Part shown: positions 1-9,900 of the stretch, one piece after another | How the letters are laid out: every line of letters starts with the position of its first letter | Numbering within the stretch: the first letter of the stretch is position 1 | NCBI GenBank assembly: GCA_002437435.1 | Contig: DJPV01000008.1 | Coordinates: 1-31,455, forward strand | DNA length: 31,455 nt | Direction: 5' to 3' | Source of the DNA: Lachnospiraceae bacterium UBA6403 | GTDB lineage: Bacteria > Bacillota > Clostridia > Lachnospirales > Lachnospiraceae | Translations under genes and position numbers: made by a program | The notes under the pieces: model-generated | What the model was told of the DNA's origin: nothing | What the model saw: the letters and a program-made list of their open reading frames with translations, nothing else | The model's database searches: none

Positions 1-1680
1 GGCTGTATCTATGTCTGCACCGACTCAGGACGTGAGGGAGAATACATCTACCGTCTGGTGGATCAGATGGCAAAGGTTGGAAATAAAGAGAAGCGGAGAG
101 TCTGGATCGACTCCCAGACAGAGGAAGAGATCCTGCGTGGAATACGGGAAGCCAAGCCGCTTTCGGAATATGATTCGCTCAGTGATGCCGCATATCTTCG
201 TGCAAAAGAAGATTATCTGATGGGTATTAATTTCTCCAGAGCCTTATCATTAAAATACAGCTATGTGATAAGAAATTATCTGAAACTGGATAAATGTGTG
301 ATTGCGGTTGGACGTGTTATGACCTGTGTTCTTGGCATTATCGTGAAGCGGGAGCGGGAGATCCGTGAATTTGTAAAGACTCCATTTTACCGTGTCGTTG
401 GTACGGTAAATGTTGCCGGACAGACATTTGAGGCAGAATGGAAAGCGGTAAAGGATACACCGTATTTTAATTCACCGCTTCTGTATAAAGAAAATGGATT
501 CAAGCAGAAGAAAGATGCAGAAGATCTGGTGAAAAAGCTGTCGGCAAATGGGATGGAAGCCACGCTTGTTGCAAGTGAGAAGAAGAAAGAAAAGAAGGCT
601 TCGCCAATGCTTTATAATCTTGCCGAGCTGCAGAATGACTGTTCCTCACTTTTTAAGATCAGTCCGTCCGACACCTTAAAGATCGTGCAGGAGTTATATG
701 AGAAGAAGCTGGTGACATATCCGAGGACGGATGCCAGAGTGCTGTCAACGGCTGTGGCAAAGGAAATTTATAAGAATATATCGGGTCTGAAACGGTATAC
801 GCCGATGGCTGCCTATGCTGATGAGGTTCTGAACATGGGGAGCTATAAGACGATCGCAAAGACCAAGTATGTAAATGACAAACAAATCACAGACCATTAT
901 GCGATCATTCCGACCGGACAGGGCATGGGTGCGTTAAGAGGATTGTCTGAGATCGCGGCAAATGTGTATGAGATTATTTGCAGACGATTCTTAAGCATCT
1001 TTTATCCGGCAGCAGAATGTCAGAAGCTTGCAATGACACTGGCAAAGCAGGATGAATTCTTATTTGCCAATTTCAAATATATGTTAAAAGAGGGTTACCT
1101 GAAGGTTGCCACGAACCGCTTTGCAAGGAAAAAGGATGATACCAAATACAGTCCGGAATTTATTGAGACGATCGGACATTTGAAAAAGGGAGATATCCTT
1201 TCACTTGACAAATTCGAGATCAAAGAGGGTGAGACTTCACCTCCGAAACGCTACAATTCCGGTACGCTTATTCTGACGATGGAAAATGCCGGACAGTTTA
1301 TCGAGGACGAGGAGCTGCGGGAACAGATCAAGGGCGCAGGTATCGGAACCAGTGCGACCAGAGATGGAATCATCACCAAGCTTGTAAATAACAAATACAT
1401 TGCGCTGAATAAGAAAACGCAGATCGTAACACCGACATTTCTCGGCGAGATCATTTATGATGTTGTTTATTATTCGATCAATGGATTGCTTCGGGCGGAT
1501 CTGACAGCAAGCTGGGAAAAAGGCTTGTGTGGTGTCGCTGATGGTTCGATCACGAAAGAAGAATATACAGACAAGATGAACACCTTTGTGATCAAATACA
1601 CAAATCTGGTAAAAGGAATCAGCAATCAGAACCAGATTACAACAGTATTTGACAGAACAAGGGTATATTATAAAAAATAA
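1..1680 (+). CDS. topB: DNA topoisomerase III, type IA (5' end outside the window)
   Basis: The reading frame is open from base 1, so the start lies upstream. Type IA topoisomerases relax negative supercoils and unlink single-stranded DNA. The first visible residues, CTDSGREGEYIYR, are the end of the Toprim domain, matching the D-x-x-R-E-G-E signature of TopB/TopA. The motif LVTYPRTDARVLS holds the catalytic tyrosine, at codon 240 of the visible part (bases 718-720). A later segment, GIGTSATRDGII (about 1339-1374), is typical of the C-terminal part of the core. The protein ends at YYKK with no C-terminal Cys4 zinc fingers, as in many TopB and unlike most TopA. Roughly 100 N-terminal residues should be missing. 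Family is certain; the choice of topB over a plasmid-type paralogue is inferred. Confidence 0.9.
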   Translation, partial: GCIYVCTDSGREGEYIYRLVDQMAKVGNKEKRRVWIDSQTEEEILRGIREAKPLSEYDSLSDAAYLRAKEDYLMGINFSRALSLKYSYVIRNYLKLDKCVIAVGRVMTCVLGIIVKREREIREFVKTPFYRVVGTVNVAGQTFEAEWKAVKDTPYFNSPLLYKENGFKQKKDAEDLVKKLSANGMEATLVASEKKKEKKASPMLYNLAELQNDCSSLFKISPSDTLKIVQELYEKKLVTYPRTDARVLSTAVAKEIYKNISGLKRYTPMAAYADEVLNMGSYKTIAKTKYVNDKQITDHYAIIPTGQGMGALRGLSEIAANVYEIICRRFLSIFYPAAECQKLAMTLAKQDEFLFANFKYMLKEGYLKVATNRFARKKDDTKYSPEFIETIGHLKKGDILSLDKFEIKEGETSPPKRYNSGTLILTMENAGQFIEDEELREQIKGAGIGTSATRDGIITKLVNNKYIALNKKTQIVTPTFLGEIIYDVVYYSINGLLRADLTASWEKGLCGVADGSITKEEYTDKMNTFVIKYTNLVKGISNQNQITTVFDRTRVYYKK

Positions 1681-1682
1681 TC

Positions 1683-1712
1683 TTGAAATAGTTGTTTATT
1701 GTTTTCTATTAA
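1683..1712 (+). promoter_or_regulatory. Possible sigma-70-type promoter for the beta-helix gene
   Basis: TTGAAA at 1683-1688 and TATTAA at 1707-1712 are separated by 18 bp in an AT-rich gap between the topoisomerase stop and the next gene. The -35 matches five of six consensus bases and the -10 only four, so this is a tentative call from sequence alone. Confidence 0.35.
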
Positions 1713-1742
1713 ATTCTGAAAAAGATAGTGAGGTATAAGAAA

Positions 1743-2423
1743 ATGAATAATGAAACAGTAAAACAGGTAACGATCAAAGAATTATATGATCTGACAGAGA
1801 CAGCAGCAAAACCATTGCTTGAAAGTGTGACATATCCGTGGGAAACACTTCCGAAGATCAAGGATTTTATCATTGAACTTGGAAACAGTTTAGATCCGAA
1901 AGAGTATGAGAAACGCGGTGAAAATATCTGGATCCATAAATCAGCAACTGTATTTGATTCTGCCTATATCGCAGGTCCATGTATCATCGGAAAAGATACA
2001 GAGGTCAGACAATGTGCATTTATCCGTGGAAGTGCTTTAGTGGGAGATAATTGCGTAGTTGGTAATTCTACAGAATTAAAAAATGTCATTATCTTTAATA
2101 ATGTGCAGGTTCCGCATTATAACTATGTAGGTGATTCGATCCTTGGCTTCCATTCTCATATGGGAGCAGGCAGCATTACCTCTAATGTCAAGTCAGATAA
2201 AACACTGGTGCATGTCAAAGGTGCGGACTTCGATATTGCAACCGGCATGAAGAAATTTGGCGCAATGCTCGGCGACTATGTAGAAGTCGGCTGTAACAGC
2301 GTTTTAAATCCGGGAACCGTGATCGGCTCACATTCAAACATCTACCCATTGTCCCGTGTCAGGGGCTATGTGCCATCAGACAGCATCTACAAAGACCAGA
2401 ATGACATCGTAACCAAGCATTAG
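1743..2423 (+). CDS. Left-handed beta-helix (hexapeptide repeat) protein, GlmU C-terminal-like
   Basis: This 226-residue protein has a helical N-terminal part (about 1-60) followed by irregular hexapeptide repeats such as AYIAGPCIIGKDTEVRQC and SALVGDNCVVGNSTEL, the pattern of left-handed parallel beta-helix acyltransferases. The segment PHYNYVGDSILGFHSHMGAG resembles the C-terminal acetyltransferase half of GlmU, and relatives are often annotated as UDP-N-acetylglucosamine pyrophosphorylase-related. The nucleotidyltransferase half is absent, so the reaction is not known; sugar-nucleotide acetylation is only a guess. The ATG at 1743 is preferred over the in-frame GTG at 1728 because a GAGGT ribosome binding site lies 8 nt upstream of it (1730-1734). 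The gene is convergent with the next gene across the repeat region. Confidence 0.75.
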   Translation: MNNETVKQVTIKELYDLTETAAKPLLESVTYPWETLPKIKDFIIELGNSLDPKEYEKRGENIWIHKSATVFDSAYIAGPCIIGKDTEVRQCAFIRGSALVGDNCVVGNSTELKNVIIFNNVQVPHYNYVGDSILGFHSHMGAGSITSNVKSDKTLVHVKGADFDIATGMKKFGAMLGDYVEVGCNSVLNPGTVIGSHSNIYPLSRVRGYVPSDSIYKDQNDIVTKH

Positions 2424-2426
2424 ACG

Positions 2427-2444
2427 CTAGCCTTTCTAGCCTTT
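2427..2444. repeat. Tandem 9-bp direct repeat
   Basis: CTAGCCTTT occurs twice back to back (2427-2435 and 2436-2444), directly after the beta-helix stop codon. The second copy's AGCCTT (2438-2443) can also pair with AAGGCT at 2464-2469, giving a weak hairpin with a 20-nt loop. It may be a degenerate terminator or an edge of the adjacent repeat element. Confidence 0.5.
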
Positions 2445-2489
2445 ACGTTGAGGTACAAGGACGAAGGCTGGCAGGCTGTTATATCTTTA

Positions 2490-2590
2490 TTCCGCAAAAC
2501 GCTTTCGCTCTATCCTCAACGCAGCGGTACTAAGGCTCCCTGCATTCGCAGTTCGCCAAGTACCGGCGTGAGGAGAGGTTTGCTTCATAA
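2490..2590 (+). repeat. Left arm of inverted hairpin repeat
   Basis: This arm begins TTCCGCAAAACG and ends GGTTTGCTTCATAA. Read on the plus strand it aligns with the reverse complement of 2781-2932. Shared blocks include CTCTATCCTC, CGGTAC and CAAGTACCG. The core folds into a hairpin: CGGTACT (2525-2531) pairs perfectly with AGTACCG (2559-2565). It is extended outward by CTCAACGC with GCGTGAG (one bulge) and inward by GGC/GCC and CTGC/GCAG around an ATTC loop. It is shorter than the right arm, which has about 55-60 extra bases before the GGTTTGCT block. Similar repeat-derived frames recur as hypothetical proteins in Lachnospiraceae genomes, from memory and not checked. Confidence 0.75.
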
Positions 2591-2780
2591 AATATAACAC
2601 CTACCATCCTTCTGTATTGTGGTAAGCATACAAAGAAATATTTGACTATGCGATTTATGATTGAAAGTTAGTGAAGGCAAGGATGGGACAATAATGTGTC
2701 GGCGCACAAAAATCTGACGTACAGAAATGTTACATAACGCATCTTGGTATAGAAACACAAATCACCTGAGTAAAATGTCC

Positions 2781-2932
2781 TTATGTAGCAAACCTGTCCA
2801 CTTCTGTGTAACTTCGAACTAACCTCGGCAAGCCTCGCTAAGGTCTCAGTTACTCGCGTCGGTACTTGGACAGCGTAGTTTGCTGTCCTATGTACCGTTA
2901 CGCCGAGGATAGAGTGGGAACGTTTTGCGGAA
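2781..2932 (-). repeat. Right arm of inverted hairpin repeat
   Basis: Read on the minus strand, this arm begins TTCCGCAAAACG (2932 to 2921) and ends GGTTTGCTACATAA (2794 to 2781), the same ends as the left arm. Its hairpin uses CGGTAC (2860-2865) with GTACCG (2892-2897) and a perfect 7-bp inner stem, GGACAGC (2868-2874) with GCTGTCC (2882-2888), around a 7-nt loop. The inner stem differs in sequence from that of the left arm but is still paired. An extra segment (about 2795-2850) has weak pairing of its own. Sequence similarity is directly visible; mobility or transcription is not shown. Confidence 0.75.
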
Positions 2933-2969
2933 CAATAGTCAGTTGACCGGAATATATCGTACGGTGGCA

Positions 2970-3425
2970 TCATTGAGCCACAGCCTTGGCAAGCGCCTCT
3001 TTGATGGCGTTGATCAGCAGCATCGAGGTATACTTGTTGTCGCCGGAAACAGTGAGGTCGTCAATCGATGATACATACTGCAGGTCGGTGTTGATCGCTT
3101 CCAGAGAAGACGACAGGAGCGGATACATGGTGGTGACACTTTCGTCCAGATTGGAGAGTGCAACATCCTGGATAGAATGCTCATCAACCGTAACCATAAC
3201 AGACAGAGTAGATTCGCCGAGTGTGATAGTAGAATCATATGTACCGGGGTTATAAGAAGGCTCCGTTGTTTCAGAAGCGGTATTCGAAGAAGCAGTTTCT
3301 GAAACGGTGGCAGGTTTTTTGAACATGATCGTCAGTATGATGATAAACAGGGCGACAAGTCCGAGAAAAATAACCGTGTATATGATTTCTTTAGATTTTA
3401 AAACGATAAGCTTTGTGGATGCCAT
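2970..3425 (-). CDS. Membrane-anchored protein with FMN-bind-like domain
   Basis: This is a 151-residue protein. The ATG at 3423-3425 is chosen because GAGGGG lies 9 nt upstream; an upstream in-frame ATG at 3488 has no such site. A single hydrophobic segment at about residues 13-35 should anchor it, followed by a Ser/Thr/Glu-rich linker and an extracytoplasmic domain. That domain starts PGTYDSTITLGESTLSVMVT and ends SGDNKYTSMLLINAIKEAL. These resemble the start and end of FMN-bind domains (PGTY..., SGATYTS...AI..AL), but the central part is diverged and the threonine used for covalent flavin attachment cannot be assigned with certainty. Flavin binding is therefore a guess. It is divergent from addB and convergent with the repeat region. 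Confidence 0.65.
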   Translation of the reverse strand: MASTKLIVLKSKEIIYTVIFLGLVALFIIILTIMFKKPATVSETASSNTASETTEPSYNPGTYDSTITLGESTLSVMVTVDEHSIQDVALSNLDESVTTMYPLLSSSLEAINTDLQYVSSIDDLTVSGDNKYTSMLLINAIKEALAKAVAQ

Positions 3426-3589
3426 ATAAATATTCCCCTCATTTATTATTACTATATTGTATTCACGGAGAAAACAAAATATAACCAAAGAGCGGATTGT
3501 TAATAAAACAATATTATAAGCAAATGCGTTTTCACAAGAGAAAGCAGGAAACAGGATATTACCAGATAAATGTATGAAAGGAGACCGTT

Positions 3590-6500
3590 ATGTCAGTTCG
3601 ATTCTTACTTGGAGCATCCGGATCAGGAAAATCCAGACAGATTTATAATGAAATCATTCAGGCATCGATAAAAGAACCGGAGCGGAATTTTTATCTGATC
3701 GTGCCGGAACAGTACACGATGGAAGCACAAAGAGAACTGGTCACCATGCATCCGGCCGGAGGAATGATGAACATTGATGCGATCGGCATGAACCGGCTGG
3801 CATATCGTGTATTTGATGAACTTGGGATTAGCACCGGACAGGTACTGGAAGACTTTGGAAAAAGTATGCTGATCAAGAAGATCTTATGTGAACAGCAGGA
3901 CACCTTACAGGTATATGGAAGCTATTATGACAAGCTTGGATTTGTGGATGAGATGAAATCCATGATGTCAGAGATCTTCCAGTATAATATCAAACGGGAT
4001 ACGATCGATGAGATCATGGAGCAGATTCCGGAGAACAGTGTCGTTGCAGGAAAAATGCAGGATATCAGATGTATTTACGAAGAATTTGAAGCATTTGCAG
4101 GTGAACGCTATATTGTGGCAGAGCAGTTGGTGGAGCTGTTGACCAGACATGTCAGCAAGTCAAAGCTTGTGTGTGGCAGCTCGCTGTATTTTGACGGATT
4201 TACCGGATTTACTCCGGTACAGCTTGAACTTGTTGAGAAGCTGATGGCCTGTGTGGATGATCTGACCTTTTCCTTTACACTAGATGACAGGGATCAGAAG
4301 TATGAGCATATAAAAGACTACGAATTGTTCTATCTGACAAAGACTACAATAAAGAAATTAACAGAAGCGGCAGCAGCCTCCGGTGTGGAGGTCGAGTCTC
4401 CGGTCGTTCTGCCGGGAACGATCAATTATCGGTTGGGTGAGAACCGGGAACTGTTTTTCCTGGAGCGGAATCTGTTCCGCAGTCCATATCAGAAATGGAA
4501 GCAGCCATTAGAGCGGATCCATCTGACAGCGACAGGGGATGCGCAGGACGAGATCGTATTTGTCGCATCTACGATAAGGAGACTCGTGCGGGAGAAAGGA
4601 TACCGTTATAAAGATATCGCTATCGTAGCGGGGGATCTGGAACAGGCATCCCATATCTATGAACGGGTAATGGATGAATATGAGATTCCTGTATTTATCG
4701 ATGCAAATGCCTGCCTGAAAGCAAATCCATGTGCGGAGACGATCCGAAGTGTACTGGCAGTTCTGGCAGATGATTTCTCCTATGACAGTGTGTTCCGGTT
4801 CTTAAAAGCGGGTATGACAGATCTGTCCTTTGAGGATATGGAGCTTCTGGAAAATTATGCATTAAAGCGTGGTGTCCGTGGCTATAGCAGATGGAATCGG
4901 GCAGTATCTGAAAACTATGAGAAGACCTCCCCGGTAAATATAGAAGAGATCCGGCAGACATTTATGAAGATGTTTGGGGACATCCGTAAAGTCTTTACAG
5001 ATAAAAAGGCAGTCACAAAAGATTATGTGGAAGCCCTTTATGACTTCCTGCTTCAGATCCATATGTATGAGAAGCTGGAAGCCAGAAAGAATGAATTATA
5101 CGAAGAAAACCGGATCGATGAAGGGGATGCTTATGGTCAGATCTTTGAGAAAACGATTCGGTTATTTGATAAGATAGAGGAACTCTTAGGCGATACAAAG
5201 ATGAGCGTAAAAGAGTTCTATGAGATCGTGGATACCGGACTTTCAGATATTGAAGTCGGAGTTGTGCCGCCTACAGTTGACCGGGTGCTGATCGGAGATA
5301 TTACAAGATCGAGATTAAATCATATAAAGGTATTATTCTTTACATCGGTCAATGATGGGATCGTGCCAAAAGCACCGAAGAAGGGAAGAATCCTAAGTGA
5401 CAGAGACAGGGATATTTTGTCAGACTGCGGACTGGAACTTGCTCCATCCGACAAACAGAACAGCTATATCGAGCAGTTTTATATCTATACGATACTGACG
5501 AAGCCATCCGATCATCTGTATATATCGTATCATAAATTAAGTGCATCACTTGAAAGCATGCGTCCGTCTTATCTGCTTGGAAGGATCAGCAGTATTTTTC
5601 CATCCCTTCAGGCAGAGGAGTATGATGCTGCTTCCTGTATGCCGGATACCGTCAACCGTTCATTAAGACGGATTCTCCGGGCAGAGGAAGATGGTGGCGA
5701 AGATGCAGAGAGCCGGATCCTGACAAGAATTCTGACAGAAAAAGGATTTGCCAGAGAATTGACGGCCATTTATAAAGGCAGGACATACAGAAACGTGGCG
5801 GAACAGCTTCCACCGGAGACGATCGCTCTGTTATATGGCAGATATCTGCATGCATCGGTATCAAAACTTGAATTATATGCAAGATGCGGATTTGCATATT
5901 TCTTAAAATATGGTTTGCGTTTAAAAGAGCGGGAAATGTATCAGGTCGATGTCAGAAATGTCGGAGTTATTCTTCACAGCGTAATGGAAGGTCTGTTTAA
6001 GCAGGTAAGAGATACCAGAAACAACGACTGGGAGCATTTCCCGGAGAATGAAAGAAAGACAATGGTCACAGAGCTGGTAAATCGTGCGGCAGTGGAAGCA
6101 GCAGGAGATTTCTTTGAGGATAATGCAAGAAATGCTTATATGCTTCAAATGATCGAACGAATGGCTCAGACATCTGCCGGTATGTTGCAGAAACATATAA
6201 GGCTTGGCAGCATGAAGCCGGGAATGCTGGAAAAGACTTTTGATTCTGCAAAGGATGAAGTTGGTTTCTATCTGTTTGAGCTTCCAAATCAGATCCAGAT
6301 GAGCATCAATGGTAAGATTGACCGTGTGGATGTGGAAGAAGAGGATGGAACCGTTTATATCAAGGTGATCGACTACAAATCATCCACCAGAAAACTCAGT
6401 CTGGAGGAGATCCTGAATGGAGAACAGCTTCAGCTTGTGACTTATTCAGCGATCGCATATGAGATTGAAAAAACGATCTATCCCGATAAGGATATTCAGG

Positions 6501-6982
6501 TCGCCGGCTTATTGTATTACAGCTTTGATGATCCGGTGATCGAGATTGAGTCGTCGGAGATCGACACGGATAGCAAGCAGCCGGAATTTGCAGACCATGA
6601 AAAATTAGATGCAGAGAGAATGGAGAAAATGAAGCTGCAGGGATTTGTCAATGAATCACCTGTCGTGATACAGAAGATGGATCATACCTGCAATCAGTCA
6701 CTTCCGGTAAAACTCGATAAAAATGGCGAGATCAAGAAAACTGAAAATGTAGTATCTGCAGACCAGATCCGGACGATCATGGAACTGACGAGAGAGAATA
6801 TAAAGGAGATTGGAAGCCGGATCGCAGAGGGAAAGATCGCGATCGAGCCATATAAAAATAAGAGTAATACAGGATGTGATTATTGTGAATTTAAAAACAT
6901 CTGTCATTTTGATGTAAAGAATAGCGGCAATCAATATCGCAGACCGGATAATGAGAAGCTTAAGCGGTACAGGGAGGAGTAG
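3590..6982 (+). CDS. addB: ATP-dependent helicase/nuclease subunit B (AddB)
   Basis: AddB pairs with AddA to process double-strand DNA ends for RecA-dependent repair, the Firmicute counterpart of RecBCD. At 1,130 residues it is near the usual length. The N-terminus has a Walker A motif, GASGSGKS (residues 8-15). The C-terminal RecB-family nuclease shows VIDYKSS with D928 and K930, followed by GEQLQLVTY. Four cysteines expected to hold a 4Fe-4S cluster are present: C766 (in YARCGFAYFL) and C1096-x2-C1099-x5-C1105, the same spacing as in Bacillus subtilis AddB. AAAGGAG at 3577-3583 lies 6 nt before the ATG. It is followed by addA after 5 nt, so the two are co-transcribed. Confidence 0.97.
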   Translation: MSVRFLLGASGSGKSRQIYNEIIQASIKEPERNFYLIVPEQYTMEAQRELVTMHPAGGMMNIDAIGMNRLAYRVFDELGISTGQVLEDFGKSMLIKKILCEQQDTLQVYGSYYDKLGFVDEMKSMMSEIFQYNIKRDTIDEIMEQIPENSVVAGKMQDIRCIYEEFEAFAGERYIVAEQLVELLTRHVSKSKLVCGSSLYFDGFTGFTPVQLELVEKLMACVDDLTFSFTLDDRDQKYEHIKDYELFYLTKTTIKKLTEAAAASGVEVESPVVLPGTINYRLGENRELFFLERNLFRSPYQKWKQPLERIHLTATGDAQDEIVFVASTIRRLVREKGYRYKDIAIVAGDLEQASHIYERVMDEYEIPVFIDANACLKANPCAETIRSVLAVLADDFSYDSVFRFLKAGMTDLSFEDMELLENYALKRGVRGYSRWNRAVSENYEKTSPVNIEEIRQTFMKMFGDIRKVFTDKKAVTKDYVEALYDFLLQIHMYEKLEARKNELYEENRIDEGDAYGQIFEKTIRLFDKIEELLGDTKMSVKEFYEIVDTGLSDIEVGVVPPTVDRVLIGDITRSRLNHIKVLFFTSVNDGIVPKAPKKGRILSDRDRDILSDCGLELAPSDKQNSYIEQFYIYTILTKPSDHLYISYHKLSASLESMRPSYLLGRISSIFPSLQAEEYDAASCMPDTVNRSLRRILRAEEDGGEDAESRILTRILTEKGFARELTAIYKGRTYRNVAEQLPPETIALLYGRYLHASVSKLELYARCGFAYFLKYGLRLKEREMYQVDVRNVGVILHSVMEGLFKQVRDTRNNDWEHFPENERKTMVTELVNRAAVEAAGDFFEDNARNAYMLQMIERMAQTSAGMLQKHIRLGSMKPGMLEKTFDSAKDEVGFYLFELPNQIQMSINGKIDRVDVEEEDGTVYIKVIDYKSSTRKLSLEEILNGEQLQLVTYSAIAYEIEKTIYPDKDIQVAGLLYYSFDDPVIEIESSEIDTDSKQPEFADHEKLDAERMEKMKLQGFVNESPVVIQKMDHTCNQSLPVKLDKNGEIKKTENVVSADQIRTIMELTRENIKEIGSRIAEGKIAIEPYKNKSNTGCDYCEFKNICHFDVKNSGNQYRRPDNEKLKRYREE

Positions 6983-6987
6983 CAGAG

Positions 6988-9900
6988 ATGGGTATTTCAT
7001 GGACAGATGAACAGAAATCAGTCATTAATTCCAGACATGGTAATCTTCTGGTATCTGCTGCGGCAGGCTCCGGTAAGACGGCTGTTCTTGTAGAACGGAT
7101 TCTTGAGATGGTCATGGGGATTGATGCGGATGGCAGGAAGACAGAGGAGAAGATCGATATTGATGAAGTTCTGGTTGTAACATTTACCAGAGCGGCGGCA
7201 GCCCAGATGAAAGAGAAGATTGCGGATAAGCTTGAGCAGGCTGCGGAAGAGCATCCGGAGGATGAGCATATCGTTAAGCAGTTATCCCTGCTGCCACGGG
7301 CAGATATCATGACGATCGACAGCTTCTGCCTGGGAATCGTGAAGGACTATTTTCAGATGATCGGGATCGATTCTTCTTTTGATATAGCAGATAATGCAGA
7401 GATGGATCTGATCAAGAATGATATATTGGACGAAGTATTAGAACAGAAATATCAGGAAGCATCCGATGAATTTATCGGACTGGTAGACAGCTTTGCTAGA
7501 AAAGAATCGGATGAGAAGATCCGGGAACTGGTCTATCAGATCTACCGGGTTGCTTCCGGTTATCCGAAGCCGGAACGCTGGATAAATGAAGCAGAAGCGG
7601 CACTTGAAGTATCCACGAAGGAAGAACTGTATAACTTAAAATGGTATCGGGATTATATGCAGATCGTAGCGGACACGCTTGATTCAGCGATCGGTCAGGC
7701 GGAACAGTGCTTAGAGATCGCAGGAGAAGCGGATGGTCCTGCAGGCTATGATCCTATTATACGTTCGGATCTGGAATTACTGCGGAATCTGAGACAGGCA
7801 GCAGATATGGATGAAGCATATAAAAGGGTTTCCAAATTTTCAAATCTGAAGCGTATCGCAGCCTGTGATCCTGAGAAACAGCAGTATGTAAAGACTACCA
7901 TGCAGACCTATCGTGGGAGTGTAAAGGATATGATGGCATTATTTCGTCCGACAGATGTCATACTTGCAGAATGTGCGATGATGAAGGAACCGCTGTTAGC
8001 TTTATTATCCCTGACACGTTCCTATATGGATCGGTTAAAGGAAGAAAAACTCGACAGGAATCTATATGAATTCCGGGATATTTCAGAATTTGCCTATGAT
8101 ATATTGTGTGCAGGAACGGATGAGAATGGATGCGTGCTTCCATCGGAAGCAGGAAAGACAGTTGCCAGACGGTATCGTGAGATCCTGATCGACGAATATC
8201 AGGACAGTAACTTTTTACAGGAAGATATCTTAAATTGCGTGACAGGTCACGGAGAAGATCGGAAAAATATGTTTATGGTGGGTGATATCAAGCAGAGCAT
8301 CTACCGTTTCCGTATGGCAAGACCGGATCTGTTCCTGCATAAATATAATACATATTCTGACCGGGAAGATGCAGAGGATCAGAAGATCCTGCTGTCAAAT
8401 AATTTCCGAAGTACAGGAAAGGTAATTGATACGATCAATCAGATCTTTGAACCGCTGATGTCAAAGAATCTGGGCGGGATCGATTATGATGAATCGGCAA
8501 AGCTGCATATCGGAAGACAGGATAAGAATAACATGGGTTATAGATCCGAGATCCTGATTGTAAGGAATGACTGTGCAGATCCGGAGAAATCCCAGCCGGA
8601 GGAGATACGGTCGTTAACAAATGCGGATATAGAAGCACGGATGATCGCAGATGAGATCTATGAGTTAGTGAAGGGTGATAAACCACTCTATATTCCGGAT
8701 GGAGATAACGGAGAAACCAGAAGGGTTGCTTACCGGGATATTGCGGTATTGATGCGAAGTGTGAAGAAGAATGCGAAAGCCTTTGAAGAGGCATTTGCGG
8801 AGCACGGAATTCCGTTATTTGTCGAGAGTGAGAGTGGATATTTTGATGCGATCGAGATCAGTACGCTGCTTGATATGCTGGCGGTGATCGATAATTCCCA
8901 TCAGGATTATGCACTTGCTGCAGTCCTACGTTCCCCGCTTGCAGGTGTAAAGGAACAGGAGCTTGCAGAGATCGTAGGTATCTATGAACGGGATTTCAAG
9001 GATCATGAGAAGAATCTGGCACGGACGGCAAGTTTTTATCAGAAGGTCTGTTATTATGTGGAAAAACCGGACTCAGAAGCTTCAGAGGAATTACGACAGT
9101 TCCTTCATATGCTGGATGACTGGAAGGCAGATAAAAACTATATGAGTATCAGTGAACTGCTTCATTCGATATTGGAGCAGACCGGATATTATTGGTTTGC
9201 CGGGGCGATGCGTTCCGGTAAACGAAGACAGGCAAATATCGATATGCTGATCCGGAAAGCGGATGCCTATGAAGACAGCAGTTTCCGTGGACTGTTTAAT
9301 TTCCTGCGTTATATGGATCGGCTAAAGACAAATGATCTGGATTTTGCAGAAGCATCAGTGCTTGGCGATGATGACGATTCTGTTGTGATGATGACAATGC
9401 ATAAGAGCAAGGGACTGGAATTTCCGGTTGTATTTGTCAGCGGACTGGCAAATCGTTTTTCGAATCTGGATGTCTTATCTCCGGTAACGGTAAATGCAGA
9501 CAGTTATCTGGCAGGTTATGCGATCGACCGGAAGAACCGTGCGAAGAAGAAAACATTTGCAAGAGCAGCCGTGTTAAGTGTCATGAATGCAGAGAAGCTG
9601 GCAGAGGAGATTCGTATTTTATATGTTGCCCTGTCAAGAGCAAAAGAGAAGCTATATATGACAGCGACGGTGAAAGATCCCGGAGCGGAAAAGACAGTCT
9701 TTGATTATCCGGTACAGACGGGATTCCTTGCAGAACCTTCCGCACAGGATCGGACAGAGCTCCCTTATATCACCAGACTGGAAGCCGGCTGTTTTATGGA
9801 CTGGATCTTGTCAGCGTTATCTATGCATATTGTATCAGAAGATATCGTATGCAGAAAGGATACCTATGCAACCTGGGTGCTTGCAAAGACCGGCTATCAG

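Larger units (their letters stand above)
2424..2969. other. Gene-free region holding an inverted pair of hairpin repeats
   Basis: These 546 bp lie between two convergent genes. From left to right they contain a tandem 9-mer (2427-2444), a repeat arm (2490-2590), a spacer of about 190 bp (2591-2780) with no recognised element, and a second arm in opposite orientation (2781-2932). I see no convincing gene. The 101-codon open frame on the minus strand (2668-2973) runs through the right arm and is best explained as a by-product of the repeat. A short stem, GTGGC/GCCAC (2964-2968 with 2977-2981), overlaps the stop codon of the following minus-strand gene. Confidence 0.7.

Noticed and set aside
1..1680. 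The possibility that the zinc-finger-free topoisomerase marks an integrative element at the left edge.
   Set aside because: No relaxase, integrase, conjugation gene or attachment site is visible in the window, and chromosomal TopB proteins commonly lack zinc fingers.
2668..2973. A 101-codon open frame on the minus strand through the right repeat arm, with an arginine-, serine- and cysteine-rich product.
   Set aside because: It is explained by the structured repeat; the left arm reads in the same frame but stops early, arm differences keep base pairing and not the amino acids, and no ribosome binding site decides a start.
3489..3589. AT-rich sequence with TTGTTA and TATTAT that could be the addB promoter.
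   Set aside because: The spacing between the two hexamers is about 9 bp, too short for a sigma-70-type promoter, and no alternative pair stood out.
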